Shown here piece after piece: positions 7,516 through 15,823 of a stretch of 53,251 bases of DNA. Positions within the stretch are counted from its first letter, which is position 1, and the number at the start of each line of letters is the position of its first letter. Both the position numbers and the translations under genes were made by a program. The notes beneath the pieces were generated by a model. That model was not told the origin of the DNA. It did not search any database and worked only from the letters and a program-made list of their open reading frames with translations. Source of the DNA: Gracilibacillus halophilus YIM-C55.5 (GTDB lineage: Bacteria > Bacillota > Bacilli > Bacillales > Amphibacillaceae); the NCBI RefSeq assembly GCF_000359605.1, contig NZ_APML01000030.1:1-53251 (forward strand). Reading direction: 5' to 3'.

Positions 7516-8637
7516 TTAATTGTCTTCCATAAACTTTTCCTTTAAAACAACGGCTCGTTCCAGACGATTTAATGATTTGCAATACTGTTTTTGAATATTG
7601 TTTTTAATCTTTTTCTTATAAGGCTTGAGATAGTGGATGATGTTGGTATCTGTAAACCAATCTCCTTGTTCAGCTGGTTTTGCTTTGACTTTATCCCATG
7701 CCTTAGAAAGCGTTGGACTATATAATCGCGGTGCTTGTTGAATAATTTTTCCTCTTTTTAATTTTCGTTGAAACGATTGATTTTGATTCACTTCAACGGT
7801 AGTGGAAAATAGTTCGGGCCAAAAATCATGACGTGATCCGGTATGCGGGTGAGCAAATGCCCAATCATGGATGAAACGGGAATAATTTTGAGAAAACAGT
7901 AGTGCCAACAAACGTTTTCCTAAAAGAATACGTTGATGTAATGAAGCGAAGTGATGCACGTTTTGACCTACCATACTAATCGATTGGCATTTGTGTAACG
8001 GAAAAATCATTTGGTTTAAATGGAGTAAGTCTTGTAATCGGAAATCGAGTGTCTCTAGTAAAGATTGTTGATAATTTCGGTGTTGAATCACTCGCTTCTC
8101 TATATAGCATTGTTCATTAATAATCAAGCCTGTGGTTATGAAAGGTTCAATCTTCTCTAAGTAAAAATGATTCCATAGCACTTCCATAAATAACGACACA
8201 CCGAAGTAAGGCAAAAGATAAAAAAAGTTAGATCGTCGTTTGATACTTTCTTCGTATAGTAGTAACTGCGGATAAGCATCTTGAAAAATCAACCAATTCC
8301 CTCTCTCTAAAAATTGAAAATAGGATGCTTGTTCATTTTGTGACAAAAGGCGAGAATGTAAGCTTCCTTTCAAATCCGTCATATTCCAACCAGTATTTCT
8401 AGATACCATATGTGCAAGAAAAGCCCATCGAATGTCAGGATGTTTTCGATAAAATTTGAGATAAGCATTTGTTCGTGTGATATTTGTTTGATTATGTTTT
8501 CTCGTTAAATGGTGGATTCGCTGGACTAATTCCTGCTCATCAGTTGATAGTCTTTCTGTTTTGACAGGTGTTCTCCGATAATGTTGCAAGTCATATGTCA
8601 ATTCCTTTACGTATACATAAAATTTGTTCGAATTCAT
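7516..8637 (-). CDS. yppC: YppC-like DUF2515 family protein
   Basis: A protein of 373 residues resembling B. subtilis YppC (DUF2515), recognised from the NITRTNAYLKFYRKHPDIRW opening and the WAFAHP and YSPTLSKAWDKVK segments. It is soluble, rich in His and aromatic residues, and no catalytic motif is known. The ribosome site GAAGGTGG sits inside a longer open frame that begins at 8658, so ATG 8637 is the start. It is divergent from the pyruvate oxidase gene. Function unknown. Confidence 0.65.
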   Translation of the reverse strand: MNSNKFYVYVKELTYDLQHYRRTPVKTERLSTDEQELVQRIHHLTRKHNQTNITRTNAYLKFYRKHPDIRWAFLAHMVSRNTGWNMTDLKGSLHSRLLSQNEQASYFQFLERGNWLIFQDAYPQLLLYEESIKRRSNFFYLLPYFGVSLFMEVLWNHFYLEKIEPFITTGLIINEQCYIEKRVIQHRNYQQSLLETLDFRLQDLLHLNQMIFPLHKCQSISMVGQNVHHFASLHQRILLGKRLLALLFSQNYSRFIHDWAFAHPHTGSRHDFWPELFSTTVEVNQNQSFQRKLKRGKIIQQAPRLYSPTLSKAWDKVKAKPAEQGDWFTDTNIIHYLKPYKKKIKNNIQKQYCKSLNRLERAVVLKEKFMEDN

Positions 8638-8763
8638 GGATGTTCCACCTTCTTTCATACTTTCATGATTTGATGCTATTTACCCGTTGAAAATGGTGTT
8701 TTGATTATTATGACTAATTTTTGGGTAAGCTATAAGTGAAATCTAGAGACGGGGTGATTCGAC

Positions 8764-10485
8764 GTGTTTGAAAAACGGACAGGGAATATTTTGGTAGACC
8801 AGTTGGTGGAAGCCGGTGTTGATCATATTTATGGTATGCCTGGAAATTCGATTAATCAATTTATTGAAGATTTACGTCGTAAGGAAGATGAAATGGATTT
8901 TATTCAAGTGAGACATGAGGAGATCGGCGCACTCGCAGCATCCTCATATGCCAAGTTAACGGGGAAACTAGGTGTGTGCTTATCCATTGCTGGACCTGGA
9001 GCAACACACTTAATTAACGGCTTATATGATGCCAAGAAAGATTTTGCCCCCGTGTTGGCTATCGTTGGACAAGTACCGAGTACAGAAGTTGGTACTGATT
9101 CGCATCAAGAAATTAATTTGGAGCGTATGTTTGACGGAGTTGCCGTGTTCAATAAGCGAGCAGAATCAGCCGAACAATTGCCCGATATGTTACATATGGC
9201 GATTCGAGAGGCGTATATCTATAAAGGGGTATCCGTGTTAATCGTTCCAGACGATTTATTTACTGTTAAGCAAGATAGAGAAGTGATGACCACTAGTAAA
9301 ACAATTGCTGAGCCAGTGATTACGCCAAATCAAGAAACCATTGATCAAGCCGCACAATTACTCAATCAGGCAGAGAAACCAGTCATTCTCGCTGGTAAAG
9401 GGGCACGCCATGCAAGAACAGAATTAATTGAATTCGCTGAAAAACTCCAAGCCCCTGTTGTCTTAAGTTTGTTAGGTAAGGGAACCATTCCTGATTATCA
9501 TGAGTTAAATTTAGGCCAACATGGACAAATTGGTACAAAGCCTGCTTTTGAGGCTGTGATGGAAACGGATCTTCTGATTATCATTGGGACGACGTTTCCA
9601 TATCGAGATTATTTACCTGATCACGTCCATGCGATTCAAATCGAAATAAAGCAAGATCATCTCGGCAAATTTTATCCGATAACTGCAGGTTTATGCGGTG
9701 ATTCAAAGGAGGTCCTTCCGATATTAACCAAAGCCGTGAAATCCGGTCGATCGGACGCATTTCTCAATCAATATAAAGAAAAAATGAAGCAATGGCATAT
9801 TCACGCGCAAGAAATCAAACAAGATGATTCGGACCCGATTCATGGTCCACAAATTATGTATGCGTTAGAAAAATGCGTTGAAAAGGATGCGATTATATCG
9901 TGTGACGTTGGGAATGTCACGGTGTGGACATCTCGCTTTTTCCCTTTCACCAATCAACATTTTATTATTTCTGGCGGTTTGGCATCGATGGGCTCAGGCT
10001 TACCAGGTGCGATCGCTGCTCAGAAAGCATATCCCGATAGGCAAGTGGTCGGAATATGTGGAGATGGTGGTTTCACGATGGTGATGCAAGATTTTATCAC
10101 AGCGGTTAAATATCAGATGCCTGTCAAAATGGTTGTGTTAAATAACAGTATGATAGGCATGATCAAGTATGAACAGCAAACGAAAGGAAACTTAAATTAT
10201 GAAACCGAATTAGAAGGCATTGATTTTGCAGAATTTGCACGAGCTTGTGGTGGTGAAGGATTTCGCATTGAAAAATATAGTGAAATGGAAGATAAAATGA
10301 AGCAAGCTTTCTTATCAGATCAACCAGCAGTGATCGATGTAGTTATGGAAGATATGGCGCCACTTCCTGGCAAGATTACTTATGACCAAGCCGTTAAATA
10401 TGGAGAATATTTGATTAAAGAATTTTTCTCAAACGGCAATATTGAATTTCCTGATGTCGGGAAAACAATGAAACGACTGTTTTAA
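8764..10485 (+). CDS. ydaP: Thiamine-diphosphate-dependent pyruvate oxidase (YdaP-like)
   Basis: A 573-residue enzyme of the POX/acetolactate synthase superfamily. The domain order is N-terminal pyrimidine-binding (catalytic Glu in RHEEIGALAA), central FAD/nucleotide-binding (PVILAGKGA), and C-terminal pyrophosphate-binding (GDGGFTMVMQDF, ending in VVLNNSMIGM). It most resembles B. subtilis YdaP, annotated as a pyruvate oxidase, giving acetate or acetyl-phosphate with peroxide or quinone reduction. The short C-terminal tail resembles that of membrane-associated PoxB less clearly. The start is GTG 8764, about 6 bp from a GGGGTGA site. A GGGTAA element at 8723 looked sigma-B-like but lacks a matching -35. 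Confidence 0.8.
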   Translation: MFEKRTGNILVDQLVEAGVDHIYGMPGNSINQFIEDLRRKEDEMDFIQVRHEEIGALAASSYAKLTGKLGVCLSIAGPGATHLINGLYDAKKDFAPVLAIVGQVPSTEVGTDSHQEINLERMFDGVAVFNKRAESAEQLPDMLHMAIREAYIYKGVSVLIVPDDLFTVKQDREVMTTSKTIAEPVITPNQETIDQAAQLLNQAEKPVILAGKGARHARTELIEFAEKLQAPVVLSLLGKGTIPDYHELNLGQHGQIGTKPAFEAVMETDLLIIIGTTFPYRDYLPDHVHAIQIEIKQDHLGKFYPITAGLCGDSKEVLPILTKAVKSGRSDAFLNQYKEKMKQWHIHAQEIKQDDSDPIHGPQIMYALEKCVEKDAIISCDVGNVTVWTSRFFPFTNQHFIISGGLASMGSGLPGAIAAQKAYPDRQVVGICGDGGFTMVMQDFITAVKYQMPVKMVVLNNSMIGMIKYEQQTKGNLNYETELEGIDFAEFARACGGEGFRIEKYSEMEDKMKQAFLSDQPAVIDVVMEDMAPLPGKITYDQAVKYGEYLIKEFFSNGNIEFPDVGKTMKRLF

Positions 10486-10611
10486 ACAATAGTAGGATAT
10501 AAAATGAAAGAAATCTGCAAATTTATAGTCCTTATCGAATGTAAGGGTGTATGTTAGAGAAAAATAGAGCATTTGGACAAACATAAGAAATGTTTGCGTT
10601 TTCCTGTCGTT

Positions 10612-10639
10612 TTGAAAGATGTTTCATATATGGTATGAT
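10612..10639 (+). promoter_or_regulatory. Sigma-A promoter of the SulP gene
   Basis: TTGAAA (10612-10617), a 16-bp spacer and TATGAT (10634-10639) lie about 60 bp ahead of the SulP start codon. Confidence 0.5.
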
Positions 10640-10699
10640 TCGTTTTGTCTAAATCGGTGATGAATAAGACAAACAAACGAAAGGAAAAGAGGTGCTCTA

Positions 10700-12162
10700 T
10701 TGAACGTAGGACAATATTTACAACAGCAGTGGTTCGGTAATTTACGTGGCGATGTGCTTTCTGGCATCGTAGTCGCATTAGCATTGATTCCGGAAGCCAT
10801 CGCTTTTTCCATCATTGCAGGTGTCGATCCAATGGTAGGATTGTACGCTTCTTTCTGCATTGCAGTTGTGATTGCTTTTATAGGCGGAAGACCTGGAATG
10901 ATATCTGGTGCAACTGGTGCCATGGCGTTATTAATGGTTACTTTAGTTGCTGATCATGGATTGGAGTATTTATTTGCTGCAACGATTTTAACAGGCATCA
11001 TACAAATTTTATTTGGTGTTTTTAAATTAGCGCGAGTGATGAAATTCGTACCACGTTCGGTGATGGTCGGTTTCGTCAACGCGTTAGCGATACTCATTTT
11101 CACGTCGCAATTGCAACACTTTGAAGGACAAGGTTGGTTAATGTATGGTTTAGTTGCATTAACATTAGCGATTATTTATTTGTTACCACGTGTAACGAAT
11201 GCTGTCCCATCGACGTTAGTAGCAATTATCGTAGTGACGGCCGTAGTTATTTTTGCTGATATCGGTACGCGAACGGTTGGCGACTTAGGCAGTATTACAC
11301 AACAATTACCAGTCTTTTTGATTCCATCCATCCCATTTAATTTGGAAACATTAATGATTATTTTTCCATATTCATTAGCACTAGCTATTGTTGGTTTATT
11401 GGAATCACTTTTGACTGCTAATATCGTTGATGATATGACAGATACGGAAAGTGATAAAAATCGTGAAAGTCGTGGACAAGGAATAGCTAATATTGTGACC
11501 GGGTTTTTCGGTGGAATGGCTGGTTGTGCATGATTGGCCAATCTGTGATAAATGTGAAGTCAGGTGGAAGTGGCCGATTATCTTCACTTGTCGCCGGGGT
11601 ATTTCTCATGTTTTTAATTATTGCACTTGGCGATCTGGTGGTACAAATCCCAATGGCAGCCCTTGTCGGGGTTATGATTATGGTGTCAATCGGGACTTTT
11701 GACTGGTCATCGGTAAGAAATCTTCACCGGATTCCGAAAACAGATGCAGCAGTCATGTTAATAACTGTGGCTACCGTTGTCGTTACGCATGATTTATCTA
11801 AAGGTGTACTTGCTGGTGTGCTGTTAAGTGCGATTTTCTTTGCAGCTAAGATTTCAAAAGTGAAAGTGCATCAAATCGTAGCCGTAGAAGGAACGAAGAA
11901 GGTATATAAAATTCACGGGCAAATATTTTTTGCTTCTGTGAATGATTTATTGGATCAAATCAACTTTGATGATTCCGTCAAGGAAGTGGAATTAGACTTG
12001 TCGAATGCTCATTTATGGGATGATTCTGCGATTGGTGCTTTAGACAAAATCGAGATGAAGTTTGAACAAAATGATATTCATGTGATGTATACTGGTTTAA
12101 ATCAAGAAAGTAATGAATTAAAAGAACAAATTGGTGGTCTATCGAAGGCCAGTGGACATTAA
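10700..12162 (+). CDS. SulP family anion transporter with STAS domain, frameshifted
   Basis: A SulP/SLC26 transporter of about 487 residues read across one frameshift. The first part (10700-11533, TTG start behind AAAGAGGTG) carries the membrane core up to [10 protein letters not shown]. The second (from ATG 11530) continues at once with [13 protein letters not shown] and ends in a cytoplasmic STAS domain ([19 protein letters not shown]). A single missing base, most likely an A in GCA(A)TGATT at 11530, splits the gene. The broken form leaves an ATGA stop-start overlap, so two translationally coupled halves are conceivable, but a sequencing error is simpler. Substrates in the family include sulfate and bicarbonate. 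A usp gene follows. Confidence 0.85.
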
Positions 12163-12195
12163 ACATTAGCCAATTACTGGCTAATGTTTTTTCTT
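12161..12195 (+). terminator. Terminator after SulP
   Basis: AAACATTAGCCA pairs with TGGCTAATGTTT around a short loop and runs into a T-rich tract. This is a strong intrinsic terminator directly after the SulP stop. Confidence 0.85.
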
Positions 12196-12262
12196 TTCAC
12201 AATGGGTTATTTGTGATACCTTTATTAAACAAAACAATTCTATTCTTGAAGGTGGCTATAAC

Positions 12263-12682
12263 ATGTATCAAAAAATATTACTCGCAACGGATGGGTCGGA
12301 ACATTCTCAACGTGCTGCTGAAAACGCTGTCCATATAACGAAAACAAATGAAGACGCCGAACTAGAAATTGTGTATGTGATCGATGCCAAAAAAGCGAAA
12401 ACGGATGTATTAAATCATTGGAATTCTTCTGATGTCAATGATATTCGAAAGCAACAGATGAAAATTGCACGTAAGTTAGCAGAAGAAGCGAATGTTACTT
12501 ATCATGTGAACATTTTACATGGGGAACCTGGACCTACGATCGTTGATTATGCCAATCAACATGACTTTGATATGGTCATTATCGGTAGTAGAGGGTTAAA
12601 TAGTTTACAAGAGTTTGTACTTGGAAGTGTCAGCCATAAAGTAGCCAAGCGAGTGGATTGCCCAGTTTTGATCGTAAAATAA
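12263..12682 (+). CDS. Universal stress protein, UspA family
   Basis: A 139-residue Usp domain protein. It starts with the usual KILLATDGSEHS strand, and near the end has the ATP-binding pattern GSRGLNSLQEFVLGSVS followed by CPVLIVK. This places it in the ATP-binding MJ0577-like branch, dimeric and cytoplasmic. It has its own ribosome site (GAAGGTGG), and the SulP terminator separates it from SulP. SulP-Usp pairs are common in Bacillaceae and are thought to link anion or bicarbonate transport to stress signalling, which is not proven here. Confidence 0.9.
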   Translation: MYQKILLATDGSEHSQRAAENAVHITKTNEDAELEIVYVIDAKKAKTDVLNHWNSSDVNDIRKQQMKIARKLAEEANVTYHVNILHGEPGPTIVDYANQHDFDMVIIGSRGLNSLQEFVLGSVSHKVAKRVDCPVLIVK

Positions 12683-12708
12683 GAGAAGATTCGTTTCGTT
12701 CAATAGAA

Positions 12709-12990
12709 AATAACGTTCTATTTTAACGATTACTCGGAAATATTTTTATAGAAACGAGCGATTTCCCAGTAATCCACGAATTACTGGGAAATCTGTCATT
12801 GATCAAGAAGGGATTTCCGGGTAAAACGCAAATTACTGGGAAATCGATATATGATTTTTGCTAGATTTCCTTGTAAATTGAAAATTACCGGGAAATCAGC
12901 AGGACGCATGGCATCGTTTTCCCGGTAAAACTTGAATTACAAGGAAAACAATACGTGATCGGAATGTGATTTCCCAGTAAAATATATACA
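12709..12990. repeat. 52-bp-period array of 34-bp palindromes with 18-bp spacers
   Basis: Units start at 12760, 12812, 12864, 12916 and 12968, exactly 52 bp apart. The first is a perfect palindrome: GATTTCCCAGTAAT, six bases, ATTACTGGGAAATC. Units 2-4 keep the frame TTAC-NN-GGAAA in both arms but vary at the NN pair. Unit 5 keeps only its left arm, and a decayed right arm (12729-12742) precedes unit 1. The four 18-bp spacers share no sequence. The array fills most of the 410-bp gap between the usp gene and the Ssu-type operon. Repeats this diverged and spacers this short exclude a CRISPR array. Confidence 0.85.
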
Positions 12991-13058
12991 ACATTTTATT
13001 TCATTGAAGCATATTCTGTTGAAACACACGCTATATAACAAGCCATTACGATTCCATA

Positions 13059-13092
13059 CAAAAACCGAGCGTAAATGACGCTCGGTTTTCTT
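13059..13092 (-). terminator. Terminator of the Ssu/Tau-type operon
   Basis: AAAACCGAGCG pairs with CGCTCGGTTTT around TAAATGA, directly beyond the stop codon of the binding-protein gene on the minus strand. It is symmetrical enough to stop transcription from the left as well. Confidence 0.85.
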
Positions 13093-14085
13093 TTACTCTT
13101 CAATAAATTGTGTGTCAATCAAGTCAGAGAAGTCAGGTTCTTCTTTAAGGAATTCCAAGTCATAAGAACTGTCTCCAAATGCTTGGATGGTCTCTGCATC
13201 CACTTTATAAGTGAAGCCAATATTATCCCATGCTAAATCCATAACTTCTTTACTTAATTCTTGTCCCGTTACTTCTGCAATCTCATTAATCGCGAGTGTT
13301 TTGGCTTCTTCTGGATTTTCATTGATATAAGTTGTTGCTTGTTTATGAGCATCCACGATACTTTGGACTAATTCAGGGTTTTCTTCAATTAAATCTCCTG
13401 AAGTAGCCAGTACAGAAGCAGGCAATGTTGTACCAAAGGATACTTCTGTCTCATCAATGATTGGTTCTGCATCTGCTTCTAATTGAAGGACAGATGCCCA
13501 AGGTTCTGGTGCTACAGCTACATCAACCTTTCCTGATTCAAACATAGATTCATAGGTAGCCGGTTTACCAGTTGTATGAACCATTTCACCACCGATACGT
13601 TCAGAAGTAATGCCATTTTCTTTCATATACGTTTCAAACTGTACGTCATGGGTGCATCCAACACGTGGTGTAATAAACGTTTTTCCTTTGATATCTTCTA
13701 GATTTTCGATGTTACTGCCGTTTCGTGCCATAATAACCGTACCACCAGTAGAACCAGCTCCAATAATTTTTACGTCAGTACCATTGGAATAATGATTCAT
13801 AGCTGGTCCTGGTCCAACAAGTCCAGCTTCAATTTCTCCAGTTTTAAGAGCATTCATGAACGCTCCACCATCAGCGAACGTTTGATATTTAATTGTAATG
13901 TCATCACCTAGTTGTTCCTGATAAAATCCTTCTGCTTTTGCTACCATTGCTGGCACGTGATTAATGTTTGGAAAATAGCCAATTCGAACGGTTTGACCCG
14001 TCTCAGCTGAAGAAGAATTGTTTCCGCAAGCGGTCAATAATCCCAAAGTTAATGATAATACAAATAATATAATTGCTTTTTTCAT
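13093..14085 (-). CDS. Substrate-binding lipoprotein, SsuA/TauA/NrtA-like
   Basis: A 330-residue lipoprotein: signal peptide with lipobox LLTAC, Cys20, then a Ser/Asn linker. The mature part belongs to the periplasmic-binding-like family of nitrate, sulfonate, taurine and bicarbonate importers (IGYFPNINHVPAMVAKAEGF near the N-terminus, AGLVGPGPAM and GSTGGTVIMAR later). It sits outside the membrane and delivers a small anion or sulfonate to the permease encoded upstream. The exact ligand cannot be read; alkanesulfonates are the usual guess in Bacilli. It is the last gene of a minus-strand ATPase-permease-binding protein operon, 16 bp after the permease. Confidence 0.85.
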   Translation of the reverse strand: MKKAIILFVLSLTLGLLTACGNNSSSAETGQTVRIGYFPNINHVPAMVAKAEGFYQEQLGDDITIKYQTFADGGAFMNALKTGEIEAGLVGPGPAMNHYSNGTDVKIIGAGSTGGTVIMARNGSNIENLEDIKGKTFITPRVGCTHDVQFETYMKENGITSERIGGEMVHTTGKPATYESMFESGKVDVAVAPEPWASVLQLEADAEPIIDETEVSFGTTLPASVLATSGDLIEENPELVQSIVDAHKQATTYINENPEEAKTLAINEIAEVTGQELSKEVMDLAWDNIGFTYKVDAETIQAFGDSSYDLEFLKEEPDFSDLIDTQFIEE

Positions 14086-14101
14086 CTTTATCCCTCCAAA
14101 T

Positions 14102-14857
14102 TTATAATTCTAATCCCCAACGTTTAGCAACTGATTTCTCGATTCGTTGGAAAATAACTTGATCAACAATCAAACCAATAACACCAATTATAATCATCAC
14201 ACCGATGACTAATTCCATTTCTCCAAAGTCAGAAGCATAGCTCAATGTGTATCCGAGTCCAGGTCCCGTACTTAGTAATTCCCCAGCGATTAACGCACGC
14301 CAAGCAAATGCCCAAGCCAGTCGACTTCCAGTAACAAAATAAGGGATGGAAGCAGGGAAGATGACCCGAATAAATAAATCAAATCCTTTTGCTCCCATCG
14401 TTCGGGCAGCCCGAATAAAATCAGGTGATACGTTTTTGATTCCAGAGCGTACATTCATTGCCATTACAAATGTACCACCTAAGACAACAACAAAAATCAC
14501 TGCCTTGTCATTGAGACCAAACCACATCATGGCTAGTGGTAACCAAACAATACTCGGTACGCTTTGAAAGGCAAGTAACATTGAACCTATGGTGTCATCA
14601 GCTGTTTTAGATTTAGCGATGAGCAAACCTATGCTTGTGCCAATGAATAAGGCGATCGCCAAACCGATGATTAAACGACGGAAACTTGCGACAAAGTCAT
14701 AGACTAATGTCATGTTGGCAAAACCTTCGTATAAAGCAACTCCTACACTAGAAGGCGCCGGTAGTATTAATTCCGACCAAATCTGTAACTGTGAGCCTAA
14801 TTCCCAAAGACCTAGTACAACAACGATAAAGATGATACGTTTAATGAGTGGATTCAT
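14102..14857 (-). CDS. ABC transporter permease, SsuC/TauC-like
   Basis: A permease of 251 residues with about six helices and the BPD_transp_1 coupling segment (AARTMGAKGFDLFIRVIFPAS), close to the EAA loop consensus. It forms the membrane channel with the neighbouring ATPase and lipoprotein. The ribosome site CAGGAGG selects ATG 14857, which overlaps the end of the ATPase gene by 17 bases. A longer in-frame start at 14887 would lie deep in that gene and lacks support. Confidence 0.87.
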   Translation of the reverse strand: MNPLIKRIIFIVVVLGLWELGSQLQIWSELILPAPSSVGVALYEGFANMTLVYDFVASFRRLIIGLAIALFIGTSIGLLIAKSKTADDTIGSMLLAFQSVPSIVWLPLAMMWFGLNDKAVIFVVVLGGTFVMAMNVRSGIKNVSPDFIRAARTMGAKGFDLFIRVIFPASIPYFVTGSRLAWAFAWRALIAGELLSTGPGLGYTLSYASDFGEMELVIGVMIIIGVIGLIVDQVIFQRIEKSVAKRWGLEL

Positions 14858-15635
14858 TGTTGAGTTCCTCCTGAACAACTTTATCAATCTCTGATTTCAA
14901 ATATTGCATAATTTCATCTTCAATTCGTAACATTTGTTCTTTATAGTTGGTACGTGGTCTTGGTAAATCAACTTTTATATCGGTTAATATCCTTCCTGGT
15001 TGTGTGCCCATTACCAATATTCGGTCCGATAGTTTAATAGATTCATTAATACTATGAGTGACAAATAGGACGGTTTTCTTTGTATCAATCCAAATCTGTT
15101 CCAACTGATCATGTAATAACGTGCGAGTTTGTTCATCCAATGCACCAAATGGTTCATCCATCAATAAAATCTCTGGATTCATTGCAAGTGCTCTGGCAAT
15201 CGCGACTCGTTGTTGCATACCACCAGATAATTCATGTGTATAATGATCGAGATAAGAACTGAGTTGAACTTTTTGTATATACTTTTTCGCTTGATCCGAC
15301 GCTTTTTGTTTTGACATTTCCTTTTTTAACGGAAATTTGACATTTTCTAAAACATTTAACCATGGAAACAATGATGCTTGTTGAAAGACCATTCCTCGAT
15401 CTTTTCCGGGACCGTTAACGATATAGTCATTATCAATTACAATTTCTCCATCTGTAGCTTGCGTTAATCCAGCAACCATCGAAAGTAGCGTAGATTTTCC
15501 GCATCCAGAGGGTCCCAAAATGGAAACAAATTCTCCTTTTTCAATAGAGACATTTATATTATCAAGTACCGTATGTGGTTGATTATTTTTATCAAAAAAT
15601 TGCTTTTGTATGGAATCAAGCGTTATAAAAGTCAT
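14841..15635 (-). CDS. ABC transporter ATP-binding protein, SsuB/TauB-like
   Basis: A 264-residue ATPase with Walker A GPSGCGKSTL, signature LSGGMQQRVAIARAL, Walker B ILLMDEPFGALD and the switch His in FVTHSINESI. These are the usual features of nitrate/sulfonate-type importers. It is the first gene of the three-gene operon and is divergent from the sensor kinase gene. Confidence 0.88.
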   Translation of the reverse strand: MTFITLDSIQKQFFDKNNQPHTVLDNINVSIEKGEFVSILGPSGCGKSTLLSMVAGLTQATDGEIVIDNDYIVNGPGKDRGMVFQQASLFPWLNVLENVKFPLKKEMSKQKASDQAKKYIQKVQLSSYLDHYTHELSGGMQQRVAIARALAMNPEILLMDEPFGALDEQTRTLLHDQLEQIWIDTKKTVLFVTHSINESIKLSDRILVMGTQPGRILTDIKVDLPRPRTNYKEQMLRIEDEIMQYLKSEIDKVVQEELNNESTH

Positions 15636-15689
15636 TTTTATTATTCAACCTACCCTCTAAATCATAGTTGTTTAATCGGAATTAAATAT

Positions 15690-15718
15690 AAGATATCGAA
15701 TTATTCTTCATCTGTCAA
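15690..15718 (-). promoter_or_regulatory. Promoter of the Ssu/Tau-type operon
   Basis: On the minus strand, TTGACA (15718-15713), a 17-bp spacer and TATCTT (15695-15690) form a good sigma-A promoter about 55 bp ahead of the ATPase start. I see no riboswitch or clear operator between it and the gene. Confidence 0.6.
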
Positions 15719-15823
15719 GCACTATTAGCGATTTTATTGCCTAAATTAATTTTCACATGATGAATAGCATTTCTGTTTATCTAATAAAATTATAGGAATA
15801 GGTATGTACGGAGGTGATCTGCG

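Noticed and set aside
8698-8728. Sigma-B promoter for pyruvate oxidase
   Set aside because: GGGTAA is present, but the only GTTT-type element lies 19 bp away instead of 12-15, so the match is inadequate.
10578-10596. Terminator after pyruvate oxidase
   Set aside because: CAAACAT and ATGTTTG form a small 7-bp hairpin, but it is weak, nearly 100 bp from the stop codon, and the T-run after it is short and interrupted.
12709-12990. CRISPR array
   Set aside because: The regular 34-bp repeats and 18-bp spacers look CRISPR-like, but the repeats are full palindromes that differ from each other, the spacers are far too short, and no cas gene is near.
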